Shown here piece by piece: positions 1-6,701 of a stretch of 9,338 nt of DNA. Position numbers and translations under genes: made by a program. Within the stretch, counting starts at the first letter, position 1, and each line of letters opens with the position of its first letter. The stretch is from Candidatus Krumholzibacteriia bacterium (GTDB lineage Bacteria > Krumholzibacteriota > Krumholzibacteriia > LZORAL124-64-63): the NCBI GenBank assembly GCA_028718575.1, contig JAQULN010000082.1, positions 1-9,338 on the forward strand. The letters are read 5' to 3'. The notes under the pieces were generated by a model that worked only from the letters and a program-made list of their open reading frames with translations, had not been told where the DNA came from and ran no database searches.

Positions 1-859
1 CCCAGACACCCAGCAGCACCACGGCGGCGACCGATGCAAAGATCAGAAACTGCAGCGGGCCGAGATAGTGCTGGAACGCCAGGGTCGTCAGCGCGGTCGG
101 GATGTTGCCCTGCGTCGCTTCCGGGATCGCGTGCCAGTACACCCAGGCGCCCGCGAACCAAGGCAGACAGAACACCAGCGTCCAGCCGCTGATCGCCCGC
201 ACCGCCCGGCCGCAGAACTCGCGATCGCCGCGCGTGAAAAACCCCGCGAGCATGAGCATGAGCAGCCCGGCGGTCACCAGCGCAAAGGGCGTGCGGAAGG
301 CGAGCTGCGGTAGGTACAGCGGGTTCAATACCGCGGTCCAGAAGCCGGGTTGCACGGTCCAGATGCCGGTGTCCATCTGGAAGCCCAGAATGGCCACGAT
401 CACGGCCATGGTCAGCCACGAGTTCACCGCCAAGAGCACGCCGAGCGCCAGGTGGGTCCGCTTGCGGCGGCGGGCCCAATCGGTCTGCCAGCTCAGCGTG
501 TAGATCACGATCAGCACGACCTCGGCCACGAACACGGTCCATTCGAAGAACCAGGCCCAGAAGAAAACCCGGATCAACGACCCGATCGCGCTGGGATTGA
601 CCAGGCTGGTCGACAGCCAGATGCCGACCCCGGTCAAGGCGCCCAGGCTCGTGGTCACGATGAAGCACACCACCAGCAGGCGGTAGGCGAGCCGATCCCA
701 GCGCAGGTCGCCCGTCCGGATGCCCCGCCATTCCAGCCAGGCGATCAACGGGATGGCGCCGACTGCGAGCATATGGTTGATCAGCACGTGGACCGAGGCG
801 ATAACGGCGATCAGCAGGCGGTTGCCGAAGAAATCGAGGTGAAAGACGGGGAAGTCCAT
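1..859 (-). CDS. Cytochrome bd oxidase subunit I (CydA)-like membrane protein, C-terminal part outside window
   Basis: The first 286 residues are visible; the gene runs off the left edge. It is strongly hydrophobic, with about seven predicted membrane helices. It aligns by eye with CydA, the haem-bearing quinol oxidase subunit: H24, in RLLIAVIASVHVL, matches the E. coli H19 haem-ligand region. The GALTGVG stretch (residues 73-79) matches GVATGLT, FFEWT (104-108, E106) matches the E107 segment, and LNP (178-180) matches the segment before H186. The H186 equivalent is absent, with F188-R189 at that place (FRTPFAL). This suggests a divergent CydA-like paralogue, such as the cytochrome-c-fused or oxidase-like groups, rather than a canonical bd oxidase. 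A C-terminal haem-c domain cannot be checked here. The start is the ATG at 859, with AAGG about 10 nt upstream and the short pre-helix segment usual for CydA. It is divergent from the selenoprotein gene. Electron transfer at the cytoplasmic membrane is inferred; the exact reaction is unknown. Confidence 0.8.
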   Translation of the reverse strand, partial: MDFPVFHLDFFGNRLLIAVIASVHVLINHMLAVGAIPLIAWLEWRGIRTGDLRWDRLAYRLLVVCFIVTTSLGALTGVGIWLSTSLVNPSAIGSLIRVFFWAWFFEWTVFVAEVVLIVIYTLSWQTDWARRRKRTHLALGVLLAVNSWLTMAVIVAILGFQMDTGIWTVQPGFWTAVLNPLYLPQLAFRTPFALVTAGLLMLMLAGFFTRGDREFCGRAVRAISGWTLVFCLPWFAGAWVYWHAIPEATQGNIPTALTTLAFQHYLGPLQFLIFASVAAVVLLGVW

Positions 860-951
860 GGCTTGTCGACCTTGCGCGGGTGAGCCGGGACCTTGTTGAT
901 CTCCTATTGCCGCTGTAGACTTTGTGCTGGCAAGGAGGGCAGCGGCGCGTC

Positions 952-981
952 AGGATAGGCGCACCCGGCAAGCGCCGTCAA
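952..981 (-). promoter_or_regulatory. Candidate sigma-70 promoter for the CydA-like gene
   Basis: Read on the minus strand, TTGACG (981-976) is followed after 18 nt by TATCCT (957-952). These match the sigma-70 consensus at 5/6 and 4/6 positions. Transcription would start near 945, giving a leader of about 85 nt before the ATG at 859. The -35 box lies mostly inside the left arm of the palindrome at 977-992. The assignment rests on sequence match only. Confidence 0.35.
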
Positions 982-992
982 CCGGCGTTGAC
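977..992. promoter_or_regulatory. Palindrome, candidate operator in the divergent intergenic region
   Basis: GTCAAC-CGGC-GTTGAC is a perfect inverted repeat with 6-bp arms and a 4-bp centre. It sits between the divergently transcribed CydA-like and selenoprotein genes. Its left arm overlaps TTGACG on the minus strand and its right arm overlaps TTGACA (988-993) on the plus strand, so a bound regulator could cover -35 boxes on both strands. I cannot name the regulator. A transcribed hairpin is the alternative reading. Confidence 0.4.
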
Positions 993-1016
993 AAAGGAAG
1001 AGGACGAGTGTCTTGC
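988..1016 (+). promoter_or_regulatory. Weak candidate promoter for the selenoprotein gene
   Basis: TTGACA (988-993) is a perfect -35 hexamer, but 17 nt later stands only TCTTGC (1011-1016), a poor -10. A start just downstream would leave a very short leader before the ATG at 1042. An alternative upstream pair is TTGTTG (893-898), 17 nt, TAGACT (916-921), with matches of 3/6 and 4/6. Neither is convincing alone. Confidence 0.2.
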
Positions 1017-1030
1017 AGGCGGTGATCCAC

Positions 1031-1035
1031 GGAGG
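1031..1035 (+). promoter_or_regulatory. Shine-Dalgarno fixing the selenoprotein start
   Basis: GGAGG lies 6 nt before the ATG at 1042. It supports this start over the in-frame GTG at 922, and it is the N-terminal boundary that gives a proper signal peptide. Confidence 0.75.
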
Positions 1036-1041
1036 TCGTTG

Positions 1042-2793
1042 ATGGTTGCGCGTTGTGCGGCTCTTGTCGCTGTATCGATCTTGATTCTGGCGCCGGCTGT
1101 CGCGGCGCAGGACGCTCTGGCGGCTGTGACGTGGGACGAGGCGCTCGCGCTGTCGCGGCAGCACGATACGCCCATCTTGATCGACTTCTTCACCGAGTGG
1201 TGAGGCGGCTGCAAGCTGTTCGCCCGTGAGGCGAACGAGAACGAAACGCTGCGGTCGGCCCTTGAGCGGGTCGTGCTGCTGAAGAATGATTGCGAGAAGG
1301 GCGCCGGCGTCGACCTCGCCAAGAAGTACGAGGTGCGCGTCTATCCGACCTTCGCGATGGTCAACCAGGCGGGAGAGGTTACCGACCGTTGGGCCGGCTA
1401 CGAAGGGGTCGACGTTTTCATCGCGCAGGTGGACGCCGCTCGCGCGGATATGACCACGATCGAGGCCAAGCGGGAACGGTTCCGCGACGAGCCGACGCTC
1501 GCGTTGGCGCTGTCGCTGGCTCAGTACAGCGAGGCGATATTCGCCAGCCGCGATGCGGTCGACTACTTCCGGCACATCGTGTCGCTGGCTCCGTCGCGCG
1601 CCCAGGAGATGCGCCGCAGGACCTTCCAGGCGATGTACTACGGCCTGCGAACGCAAGAGTTCACTGCCGACGAACTGCTCGCCGAAGGGCGGGCGCTGCT
1701 CGCCGATCCGCAGCTCGAACCGAGCCAGGTGGTCCGCGTCGCCATGGCGGTCAAGTCGGCCGCCCCCGCCGCTGCTTACGTGCCGTTTTTGCGGCAGGCT
1801 CTGGACGCGACCGCCGCGGCGGAGTCGGCCGACGAGGAGGAAGCCGCGGCCATTGCGTCCTTCCGGCGCCAGCTCGCCGTCGACGAAGCGTTGCTGATCC
1901 AGCGCGACCGACCGCGCGGCCTGCAATTACGCCGCGAGTTGTTGGAGGACGGCTGGCAAGACGACCCCACGAGCTTGAATCGGTTCGCGTGGTGGTGCCA
2001 CGAGAACAACCTCAACCTGGATGAGGCGCTGACGTTGGCCCGGCGCGGCGCCGAGCTGGCCGCGAGCGACGCCGACCGGGCCAATATTCTCGACACGGCC
2101 GCGGCGCTCGCGTTCAAGCTGGGCGATTTCGACCGCGCGGTGGCGCTGCAAGGCGACGTGATTGCCTTGTCTCCCGAGCGGGCGCGCTTCCGCCAGGCGC
2201 TCGAGCGATACGAAGCCGCGCGCGCGGCGCCGGCCGGGGAGATCGTCGAACCGCAAACCAAGGCGGTCTATCCGGCGCGCCTGACCGTCGCGGCCGGCGA
2301 GCGCGATGCGACGTTGGCGGCCACCGGCGTCGGCGTGCGGCAGCGCACGTTGCTGAAGCTCGACGTCTACACCATTGCCTCGTACGTGAGCGCCGGTGTC
2401 GATCTGGGCCGACTCGCGGGCGCACCCGGCGGTCTCGCCGAGGGTATTCTCGCCCTCGACGCGCCGAAGCGCGTGCAGATGGACCTGCGCCGCGGCATCG
2501 CCCGGCAGCAGTTGGTCGACAGTTTCAAGGACGTGATCGCGAAGAACTTCCGCGACATCGCTGCGTTTGCACGCGACCTCGATGTCTTCCTGGCGTACTT
2601 CGACCGCGACGCGCAGCCGGGCGACCGACTCGTCTTCGACTATTTGCCGGGGACGGGACTGGTGACCTCTGTTAACGGCGAGGTCAAGGGAACCATCGCG
2701 AACACCGCGCTGGTGGAAGCGCTGTGGACGGTGTGGTTCGGCGAGAAGCCGGTCGACACGGGCCTGCAGCGGGCGTTGACGGCGGCGGGGTAG
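1042..2793 (+). CDS. Selenocysteine-containing thioredoxin-like protein with TPR-like region and chalcone-isomerase-like domain
   Basis: The frame is 583 residues long and contains one in-frame TGA (1201-1203, residue 54), read here as selenocysteine. The start is the ATG at 1042, with GGAGG at 1031-1035 spaced 6 nt. Residues 1-22 form a Sec signal peptide (cleavage near AVAA-Q), so the protein acts outside the cytoplasm. Residues about 26-135 are a thioredoxin-like fold of the Thioredoxin_7 type: FFTEW, Sec54-Gly-Gly-Cys57, KLF, then the cis-proline loop VYPTF with P102. This predicts thiol-disulfide reductase or isomerase chemistry through a Sec-Cys pair. Residues about 140-400 are helical, with a TPR-like unit near 342-393. 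Residues about 407-578 resemble the bacterial chalcone-isomerase-like family (Chalcone_3): GVGVRQRT with R433, and the ending VWFGEKPVD (564-572). That family is not known for flavonoid chemistry in bacteria; fatty-acid binding is known for plant relatives. The alternative is a disrupted gene or a sequencing error at the TGA. Confidence 0.85.
1201..1203 (+). other. In-frame UGA, probable selenocysteine codon (Sec54)
   Basis: The codons run TGG TGA GGC GGC TGC AAG: Trp, Sec, Gly, Gly, Cys, Lys. In thioredoxin-like proteins a Trp is followed by the CxxC pair, so the UGA occupies exactly the nucleophilic first Cys. The frame stays open for 530 further codons with convincing domain content. TGA is the ordinary stop of three other genes in the window (at 3351, 6812 and 7570), so a global reassignment of UGA is not the explanation. 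Confidence 0.85.
1218..1236 (+). promoter_or_regulatory. Candidate bacterial SECIS element
   Basis: GTTCGCC (1218-1224) pairs perfectly with GGCGAAC (1230-1236) around the 5-nt loop CGTGA (1225-1229), and a U-G wobble (1217/1237) can extend the stem. The loop begins 21 nt after the UGA and has a G at its second position. Both properties agree with the known bacterial SECIS pattern: a short apical loop with a G in its first two positions, about 16-37 nt downstream of UGA and inside the coding sequence. SelB would bind it to deliver Sec-tRNA. No sel genes lie in the window, so the machinery is not shown here. Confidence 0.75.
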
Positions 2794-2903
2794 CCCGGCC
2801 AGCATTTCCGATAGACTACCGGTGCGATCGGTGTTTCCATCGCCAGGTCGCCGCCACGACACGCGGTCGCGCGCACGCGAAATCCACGACCGAGGAGGAT
2901 CGT

Positions 2904-3353
2904 ATGCCCCCCAACCAGACAACCCCACCGAACGCCGCGCCGAAACATCTGTGGATCGTCGGGGCGATCGCGCTGTTGTGGAACGGCATCGGCGCGTTCG
3001 ACTACCTGATGACCGAGACGCGCAACGAGGCCTACATGAGCAGGTACACCCCTGAGCAGCTGGCGTATTTCTACGGGTTCCCGGCCTGGGCGGTCGGCAC
3101 GTGGGCAATCGCCGTCTGGGGCGCTGTGCTGGGATCGGTGCTGTTGTTGCTGCGCAAGCGCCTGGCCGTACCGGTGTTTGCGGTGAGCCTGGCGGCGATG
3201 GTCGTGACGACCGTTTACAACTACGGTTTGAGCGACGGCTGGCGGATCGCCGGCGGCGCCGGTCCGCTGGTCTTCTCCGTGCTGATCTTCGCGGTGGCCG
3301 TGGCATTGCTCCTGTACGCGCGCGCGATGGCGAGGCGCGCCGTGCTGCGCTGA
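2904..3353 (+). CDS. Small four-helix membrane protein, function unknown
   Basis: The protein has 149 residues, starting at the ATG at 2904 with GAGGAGGAT just upstream. Four membrane helices are evident at about 15-36, 61-83, 88-108 and 118-140, with a short polar loop (about 38-58) containing TETRNEAYMSRYTPEQ. The pattern LLWNGIGAFDYLMTETRN followed by PAW and WAIAVWGAVLGS recalls a conserved family of small integral membrane proteins in proteobacteria, sometimes labelled as sugar-transporter-like without evidence. I do not assign a function. It lies 110 nt after the selenoprotein gene on the same strand. I see no clear terminator or promoter between them, so co-transcription is possible. 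A GC-rich hairpin follows its stop. Confidence 0.8.
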   Translation: MPPNQTTPPNAAPKHLWIVGAIALLWNGIGAFDYLMTETRNEAYMSRYTPEQLAYFYGFPAWAVGTWAIAVWGAVLGSVLLLLRKRLAVPVFAVSLAAMVVTTVYNYGLSDGWRIAGGAGPLVFSVLIFAVAVALLLYARAMARRAVLR

Positions 3354-3398
3354 GTCGCGGGCGGCCGCGGCCTCGAACTCGCCGGCCCCGGTCGCGAC
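3354..3398 (+). terminator. GC-rich hairpin directly after the membrane-protein gene
   Basis: The outer stem GTCGCG (3354-3359) pairs with CGCGAC (3393-3398). The inner stem GGCCG (3363-3367) pairs with CGGCC (3383-3387). It begins on the base after the TGA stop. There is no T-run after it, so intrinsic termination is uncertain; it may instead stabilise the 3' end. Confidence 0.35.
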
Positions 3399-3474
3399 AT
3401 CTCAGAGCCGAGTCTGTCTTGAAATCCTCGGATCGACTCTTTGCGGGCGAAGGTTCGCATCGCCGTAATTACCG

Positions 3475-3503
3475 TTGACTCTGCTATACACGAGTAATAT
3501 AAT
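3475..3503 (+). promoter_or_regulatory. Near-consensus sigma-70 promoter for the metalloprotease
   Basis: TTGACT (3475-3480), a 17-nt spacer and a perfect TATAAT (3498-3503) make an almost ideal housekeeping promoter in an unusually A+T-rich patch. The predicted start is near 3510, giving a leader of about 120 nt. It rules out protease starts at or near 3475 and supports the ATG at 3631. Confidence 0.8.
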
Positions 3504-3554
3504 CCGCAATCGTTCGACCGTCTTGAATCCACTTCTCAGCCAACCTCCTCGCGG

Positions 3555-3591
3555 TCTAGCTCATCATGAGTCGTCTAGAGTCTTCATGAGT
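3555..3591 (+). repeat. Imperfect tandem repeat in the protease leader
   Basis: The unit TCTAG, then 4-5 nt, then TCATGAGT occurs twice, at 3555-3571 and 3574-3591, with the TCATGAGT parts exactly 20 bp apart. The first copy also contains the dyad CTCAT-C-ATGAG (3561-3571). Two identical half-palindromic sites two helical turns apart look like a protein-binding site, but they lie about 45-80 bases downstream of the predicted transcription start, so an RNA-level role is equally open. Confidence 0.4.
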
Positions 3592-3600
3592 TTTCTTGCG

Positions 3601-3617
3601 CGCCGACCTTGTCGGCG
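3601..3617 (+). promoter_or_regulatory. Hairpin immediately upstream of the protease Shine-Dalgarno
   Basis: CGCCGAC (3601-3607) and GTCGGCG (3611-3617) form a perfect 7-bp stem with a CTT loop. It ends 2 nt before the Shine-Dalgarno GGAGG (3620-3624), which is 6 nt from the ATG at 3631. It could tune ribosome access or protect the mRNA. The position is what makes it notable; the function is inferred. Confidence 0.45.
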
Positions 3618-3630
3618 ATGGAGGTCTACC

Positions 3631-6600
3631 ATGATCACAAGGCCAATAGACAAGCACCGCCGCAATGAGCCGGTGCGCCTCGGATTCCGCGCGTCCTGCG
3701 CAGCGATTCTGCTCACGTTGCTGTTCGCGGTCCACCCGGCGCTGGCCGGACCGCGGATCTGCGCACGGCCGCAGGGGGTGCCGCTCCCGCCGGAGATCGC
3801 AGCCGCCATTGCCGCGCCGGACGGACCGGTTCCTGACACCTGGGGATTCCAGCGCCTCGTGCGGCAGGTGCGGGAAAACCGCCGCCAACTCGAGGCCGGG
3901 CTTATCACCGACGCACAGGCCGCTGCGGCCGGCGGCACCCGGGTCATCGGCACCAAGGCCATTCCGGTCATGCCGTTTCTCTACAACAACACCGCGGCCG
4001 CGCCTTATCCGGCCGCCAGCCTCCAGCAGCAACTCTTCGACGGCCCCTGGCCTACCGGCACCATGGCGGACTACTACAAGGAAATCTCCTACACCCTGTT
4101 CGGCGTCACCGGCACGGTCTACGATTGGACCACCTTGGCCGAAAACGACACCTACTACGAAGGTACTGGCAACGGATTGACCGCCAGCGGCGCGACGGAA
4201 GAGGTGATCATCGAATGCCTCGACGCCTGGGATCCAACGGTCGATTTCGGTCAGTTCGACAACGACGGCCCGGACGGGATCCCGAACTCCGGCGATGACG
4301 ACGGCTATGTCGACTTCGCGGTGTTCATCTCGCCGGACATCGGTGGCGAGTGCCTCGGCAACAACAACATGTGGTCGCACGCCTGGTTCTTGTCCGGCTG
4401 GACGGGTTCGTCCTACGTCACCAACGACCCGGCGGCCGGCGGCGGCTTGATCCGGATCGACCGCTATTTCATCTCCGCGGGCCAAGACTGTGGGGGAGGA
4501 CAGGCCGGCATCGGCACCATGTGCCACGAGTTCGGCCACGCGCTGGACATCAAGGATCTCTACGACACGAACAACATGAACGGCACGTCCGAGGGCCTGG
4601 GGCACTGGTGCCTGATGGCAGGGGGGAACTGGAATAGCCAGCAGCGTCCGGCCCACATGTCGGCGTGGTGCAAGGAGCGTCTCGGCTGGCTGAGCTACTT
4701 CCGCGTGACCCAGAACATCGAGAATCTCTGCCTGCCGCCCGTCGAAACCCATCCCGTGGCGGCGCGGATGTGGACCAACGGCACGGTGACGAGCGAATAC
4801 TTCGTCGTCGAGAACCGCCAGCCGCTGGGCTTCGACGACCAGTTGCACGGCAACGGCCTGGTGATCTACCACGTCGACGAGGCGGTCTACGACGCGAACG
4901 CCGCGGCCAACGCCGTCAACGGCGACGAAACCCAAAAAGCCATCGACGTCGAGTGCGCCGATGCGATGTTGGCCGGCCACGTCGCCAACGCTGATGACCT
5001 CGATGCGAACATCAATCGCGGCGATGCCGGCGACGTCTGGTGCGCCGACACCAAGACAGCCTTCGACGCCGTGTCCATTCCCGATACGCGGTCGTATTCC
5101 GGCGCGGCGACCCAGTGCGCCGTCATCGATATCGGCTCCTGCGACGGCGATCCCGGCCAGCCGCCCGGCTGGATCTGCGCGACCTATCTGGTCGGCGTGC
5201 CGCAAGTGGCGAGCCTTTGCCTGCAGGACTGCAGCAGCGACAATTGCGCCGAGATCACGAACTGCAGCCAGTGGTGGGGCAGCCCCGATCTCTGGATCGA
5301 CAACGACGATGACGGGACGAACGACTACCCCGCCGACGGCATCGAGAACCATCTCTGGTTCCGCGTCAAGAACCAGGGTCCGGGAACCCTGGCCAACACT
5401 CAGGTTCGCTTGTATTACTCCGATCCCGCCATGGGACAGCTCTGGCCTTCGACCGGCACGCTCATCGGGACCAAGACGATCCCGGTAATGAACGCGGGCG
5501 ACGCGGTCGAGGACTTCGTCATCTTCGAATATCCCGACCCGCCGGTAGGCGTCGACCATTACTGCATCGGGGCGATCGCCGTGCATGCATCCGATCCCCA
5601 GAACAGCGAGTATCCGCCAAACGATAACAACGTCGCCCAGGTCAACCACCAGGTGCTCGTCGCGCGCGCGGGCGGCAAGAGCGACCAGCAGAGCTGCCCG
5701 GGTCCATTCGCCAAACGTTCGCGGATTCTTCTGCAGCCGGGCTACGACCCTGAAGGCAGCGGGCTATTCGGCGTGGTGCGTCTGGGCACGCCGCCCAACT
5801 TTGACGATGTCGTGATCCCGGATAATTGGCGGTTGGATTATGACCAAGGTCCTTATCAGGTGCCACCGGGGCAAGCGCTCGAGTTCTGGTTTACGGTCAT
5901 GTCGGACGACGCGGAACACGGGCAAGAAGCTCATATCCCGCTGACGTTGTGGGACCTGCGGACCGAAACGGCCGCCGGCGGCGTCATCATGGACTACGTG
6001 ATCGATTGCTACGACCCGCAGCCGCCGGAAACGGTGGCGATCGAATGCCGGGATCCCTTCGGCGACGACCTCGGCGCGCCGAATGTCAAGTTGTCGTGGC
6101 CCAAGGTTGTCCAGGACGTCCAGGGACAGCAGGAACGGGTCAAGCAGTACGAAGTGTTCCGCGGCCACAACCAGGGGCAACCGGAAGTTCTGGTAGCCAG
6201 GGTGGCGATCGACGCCGAGCCGACCGAAAGTGGTTTCCAGTGGTATGACTCGGTCTTGTGGCCGGACGGCCGCGAATACACGTACCGGATTCGATCCGTC
6301 GACCGCGCCGGCTCGCCAGGGCCGTTCTCGCCGCCGATCGTCGTGGTCTGCAACGCGGCGACGAGCGCGCCCGATGCGCTAGACCTACGCGGCTATCTGG
6401 CGCAGAACGAGCCGAATCCCTTCAATCCCAGCACCGTGATCCGCTTCCAGTTGGAGGTCCACGGCCCGGCCAGGCTGGTCGTCTATGATACGGCCGGACG
6501 CAAGGTGCGCACGCTCGTCGACGAAGTCCATGCTCCGGGCGAGCACGTCGTGACATGGGACGGCCGCAACGACCACGGCCGCCTCATGCCGAGCGGCGTC

Positions 6601-6663
6601 TATGTGATGCAACTGGTCGCACCGAGGGTGCATGAGACTCGTAAGGTCATCTTGGCCAAGTAG
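3631..6663 (+). CDS. Secreted M6-type zinc metalloprotease with CARDB-like, fibronectin-III and FlgD-like/T9SS-like C-terminal domains
   Basis: The protein has 1,010 residues, starting at the ATG at 3631 after GGAGG (3620-3624). The signal peptide ends near PALA-G (39/40). The protease domain (about 100-420) has a Ca-binding-like acidic stretch at about 207-230 (DNDGPDGIPNSGDDDG), the zinc motif H299-E300-F-G-H303 with D309 as probable third ligand, and a Met-turn at GHWCLMAGG (M329). This fits the immune-inhibitor-A (M6) family, which hydrolyses proteins outside the cell. The usual Gly in HExxHxxGxxD is D306 here. A CARDB-like adhesion domain spans about 552-680, after a Cys-rich segment. 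A fibronectin-III-like domain spans about 795-905. Residues 923-1010 begin NEPNPFNPST and form the FlgD-like or type-IX-secretion-like C-terminal domain, implying outer-membrane export and cell-surface attachment. It has its own strong promoter and appears monocistronic. Its role may be nutrition or processing of surface proteins. Confidence 0.93.
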   Translation: MITRPIDKHRRNEPVRLGFRASCAAILLTLLFAVHPALAGPRICARPQGVPLPPEIAAAIAAPDGPVPDTWGFQRLVRQVRENRRQLEAGLITDAQAAAAGGTRVIGTKAIPVMPFLYNNTAAAPYPAASLQQQLFDGPWPTGTMADYYKEISYTLFGVTGTVYDWTTLAENDTYYEGTGNGLTASGATEEVIIECLDAWDPTVDFGQFDNDGPDGIPNSGDDDGYVDFAVFISPDIGGECLGNNNMWSHAWFLSGWTGSSYVTNDPAAGGGLIRIDRYFISAGQDCGGGQAGIGTMCHEFGHALDIKDLYDTNNMNGTSEGLGHWCLMAGGNWNSQQRPAHMSAWCKERLGWLSYFRVTQNIENLCLPPVETHPVAARMWTNGTVTSEYFVVENRQPLGFDDQLHGNGLVIYHVDEAVYDANAAANAVNGDETQKAIDVECADAMLAGHVANADDLDANINRGDAGDVWCADTKTAFDAVSIPDTRSYSGAATQCAVIDIGSCDGDPGQPPGWICATYLVGVPQVASLCLQDCSSDNCAEITNCSQWWGSPDLWIDNDDDGTNDYPADGIENHLWFRVKNQGPGTLANTQVRLYYSDPAMGQLWPSTGTLIGTKTIPVMNAGDAVEDFVIFEYPDPPVGVDHYCIGAIAVHASDPQNSEYPPNDNNVAQVNHQVLVARAGGKSDQQSCPGPFAKRSRILLQPGYDPEGSGLFGVVRLGTPPNFDDVVIPDNWRLDYDQGPYQVPPGQALEFWFTVMSDDAEHGQEAHIPLTLWDLRTETAAGGVIMDYVIDCYDPQPPETVAIECRDPFGDDLGAPNVKLSWPKVVQDVQGQQERVKQYEVFRGHNQGQPEVLVARVAIDAEPTESGFQWYDSVLWPDGREYTYRIRSVDRAGSPGPFSPPIVVVCNAATSAPDALDLRGYLAQNEPNPFNPSTVIRFQLEVHGPARLVVYDTAGRKVRTLVDEVHAPGEHVVTWDGRNDHGRLMPSGVYVMQLVAPRVHETRKVILAK

Positions 6664-6701
6664 GAGGCCCGCGGGCGGTGGGTTTTGTATTCGGGAATTT
6701 C

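Noticed and set aside
350..883. A 177-codon open frame on the plus strand
   Set aside because: It is rich in His/Asp/Gln/Gly without domain content. The minus-strand frame here codes for a clear CydA-like membrane protein.
1201..1203. Genome-wide reassignment of UGA to Trp or Gly
   Set aside because: Three other genes in the window end in TGA at sensible places, and the position is a conserved catalytic Cys rather than Trp or Gly.
1042..2793. A pseudogene broken by a nonsense mutation
   Set aside because: The rest of the frame is intact, conserved fold elements lie on both sides, and a SECIS-like hairpin follows. It stays possible as a single-base sequencing error and is kept as the main alternative.
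1927..3306. A 459-codon open frame on the minus strand over the selenoprotein and membrane-protein genes
   Set aside because: It is Arg/Pro-rich and without domains or a ribosome-binding site, and it conflicts with two well-supported plus-strand genes.
3556..5649. A 697-codon open frame on the minus strand, antisense to the metalloprotease
   Set aside because: It overlaps the protease's 5' part completely, has no recognisable domain and low-complexity Val/Arg/Gly-rich composition, and is the usual antisense opening produced by G+C-rich codon use.
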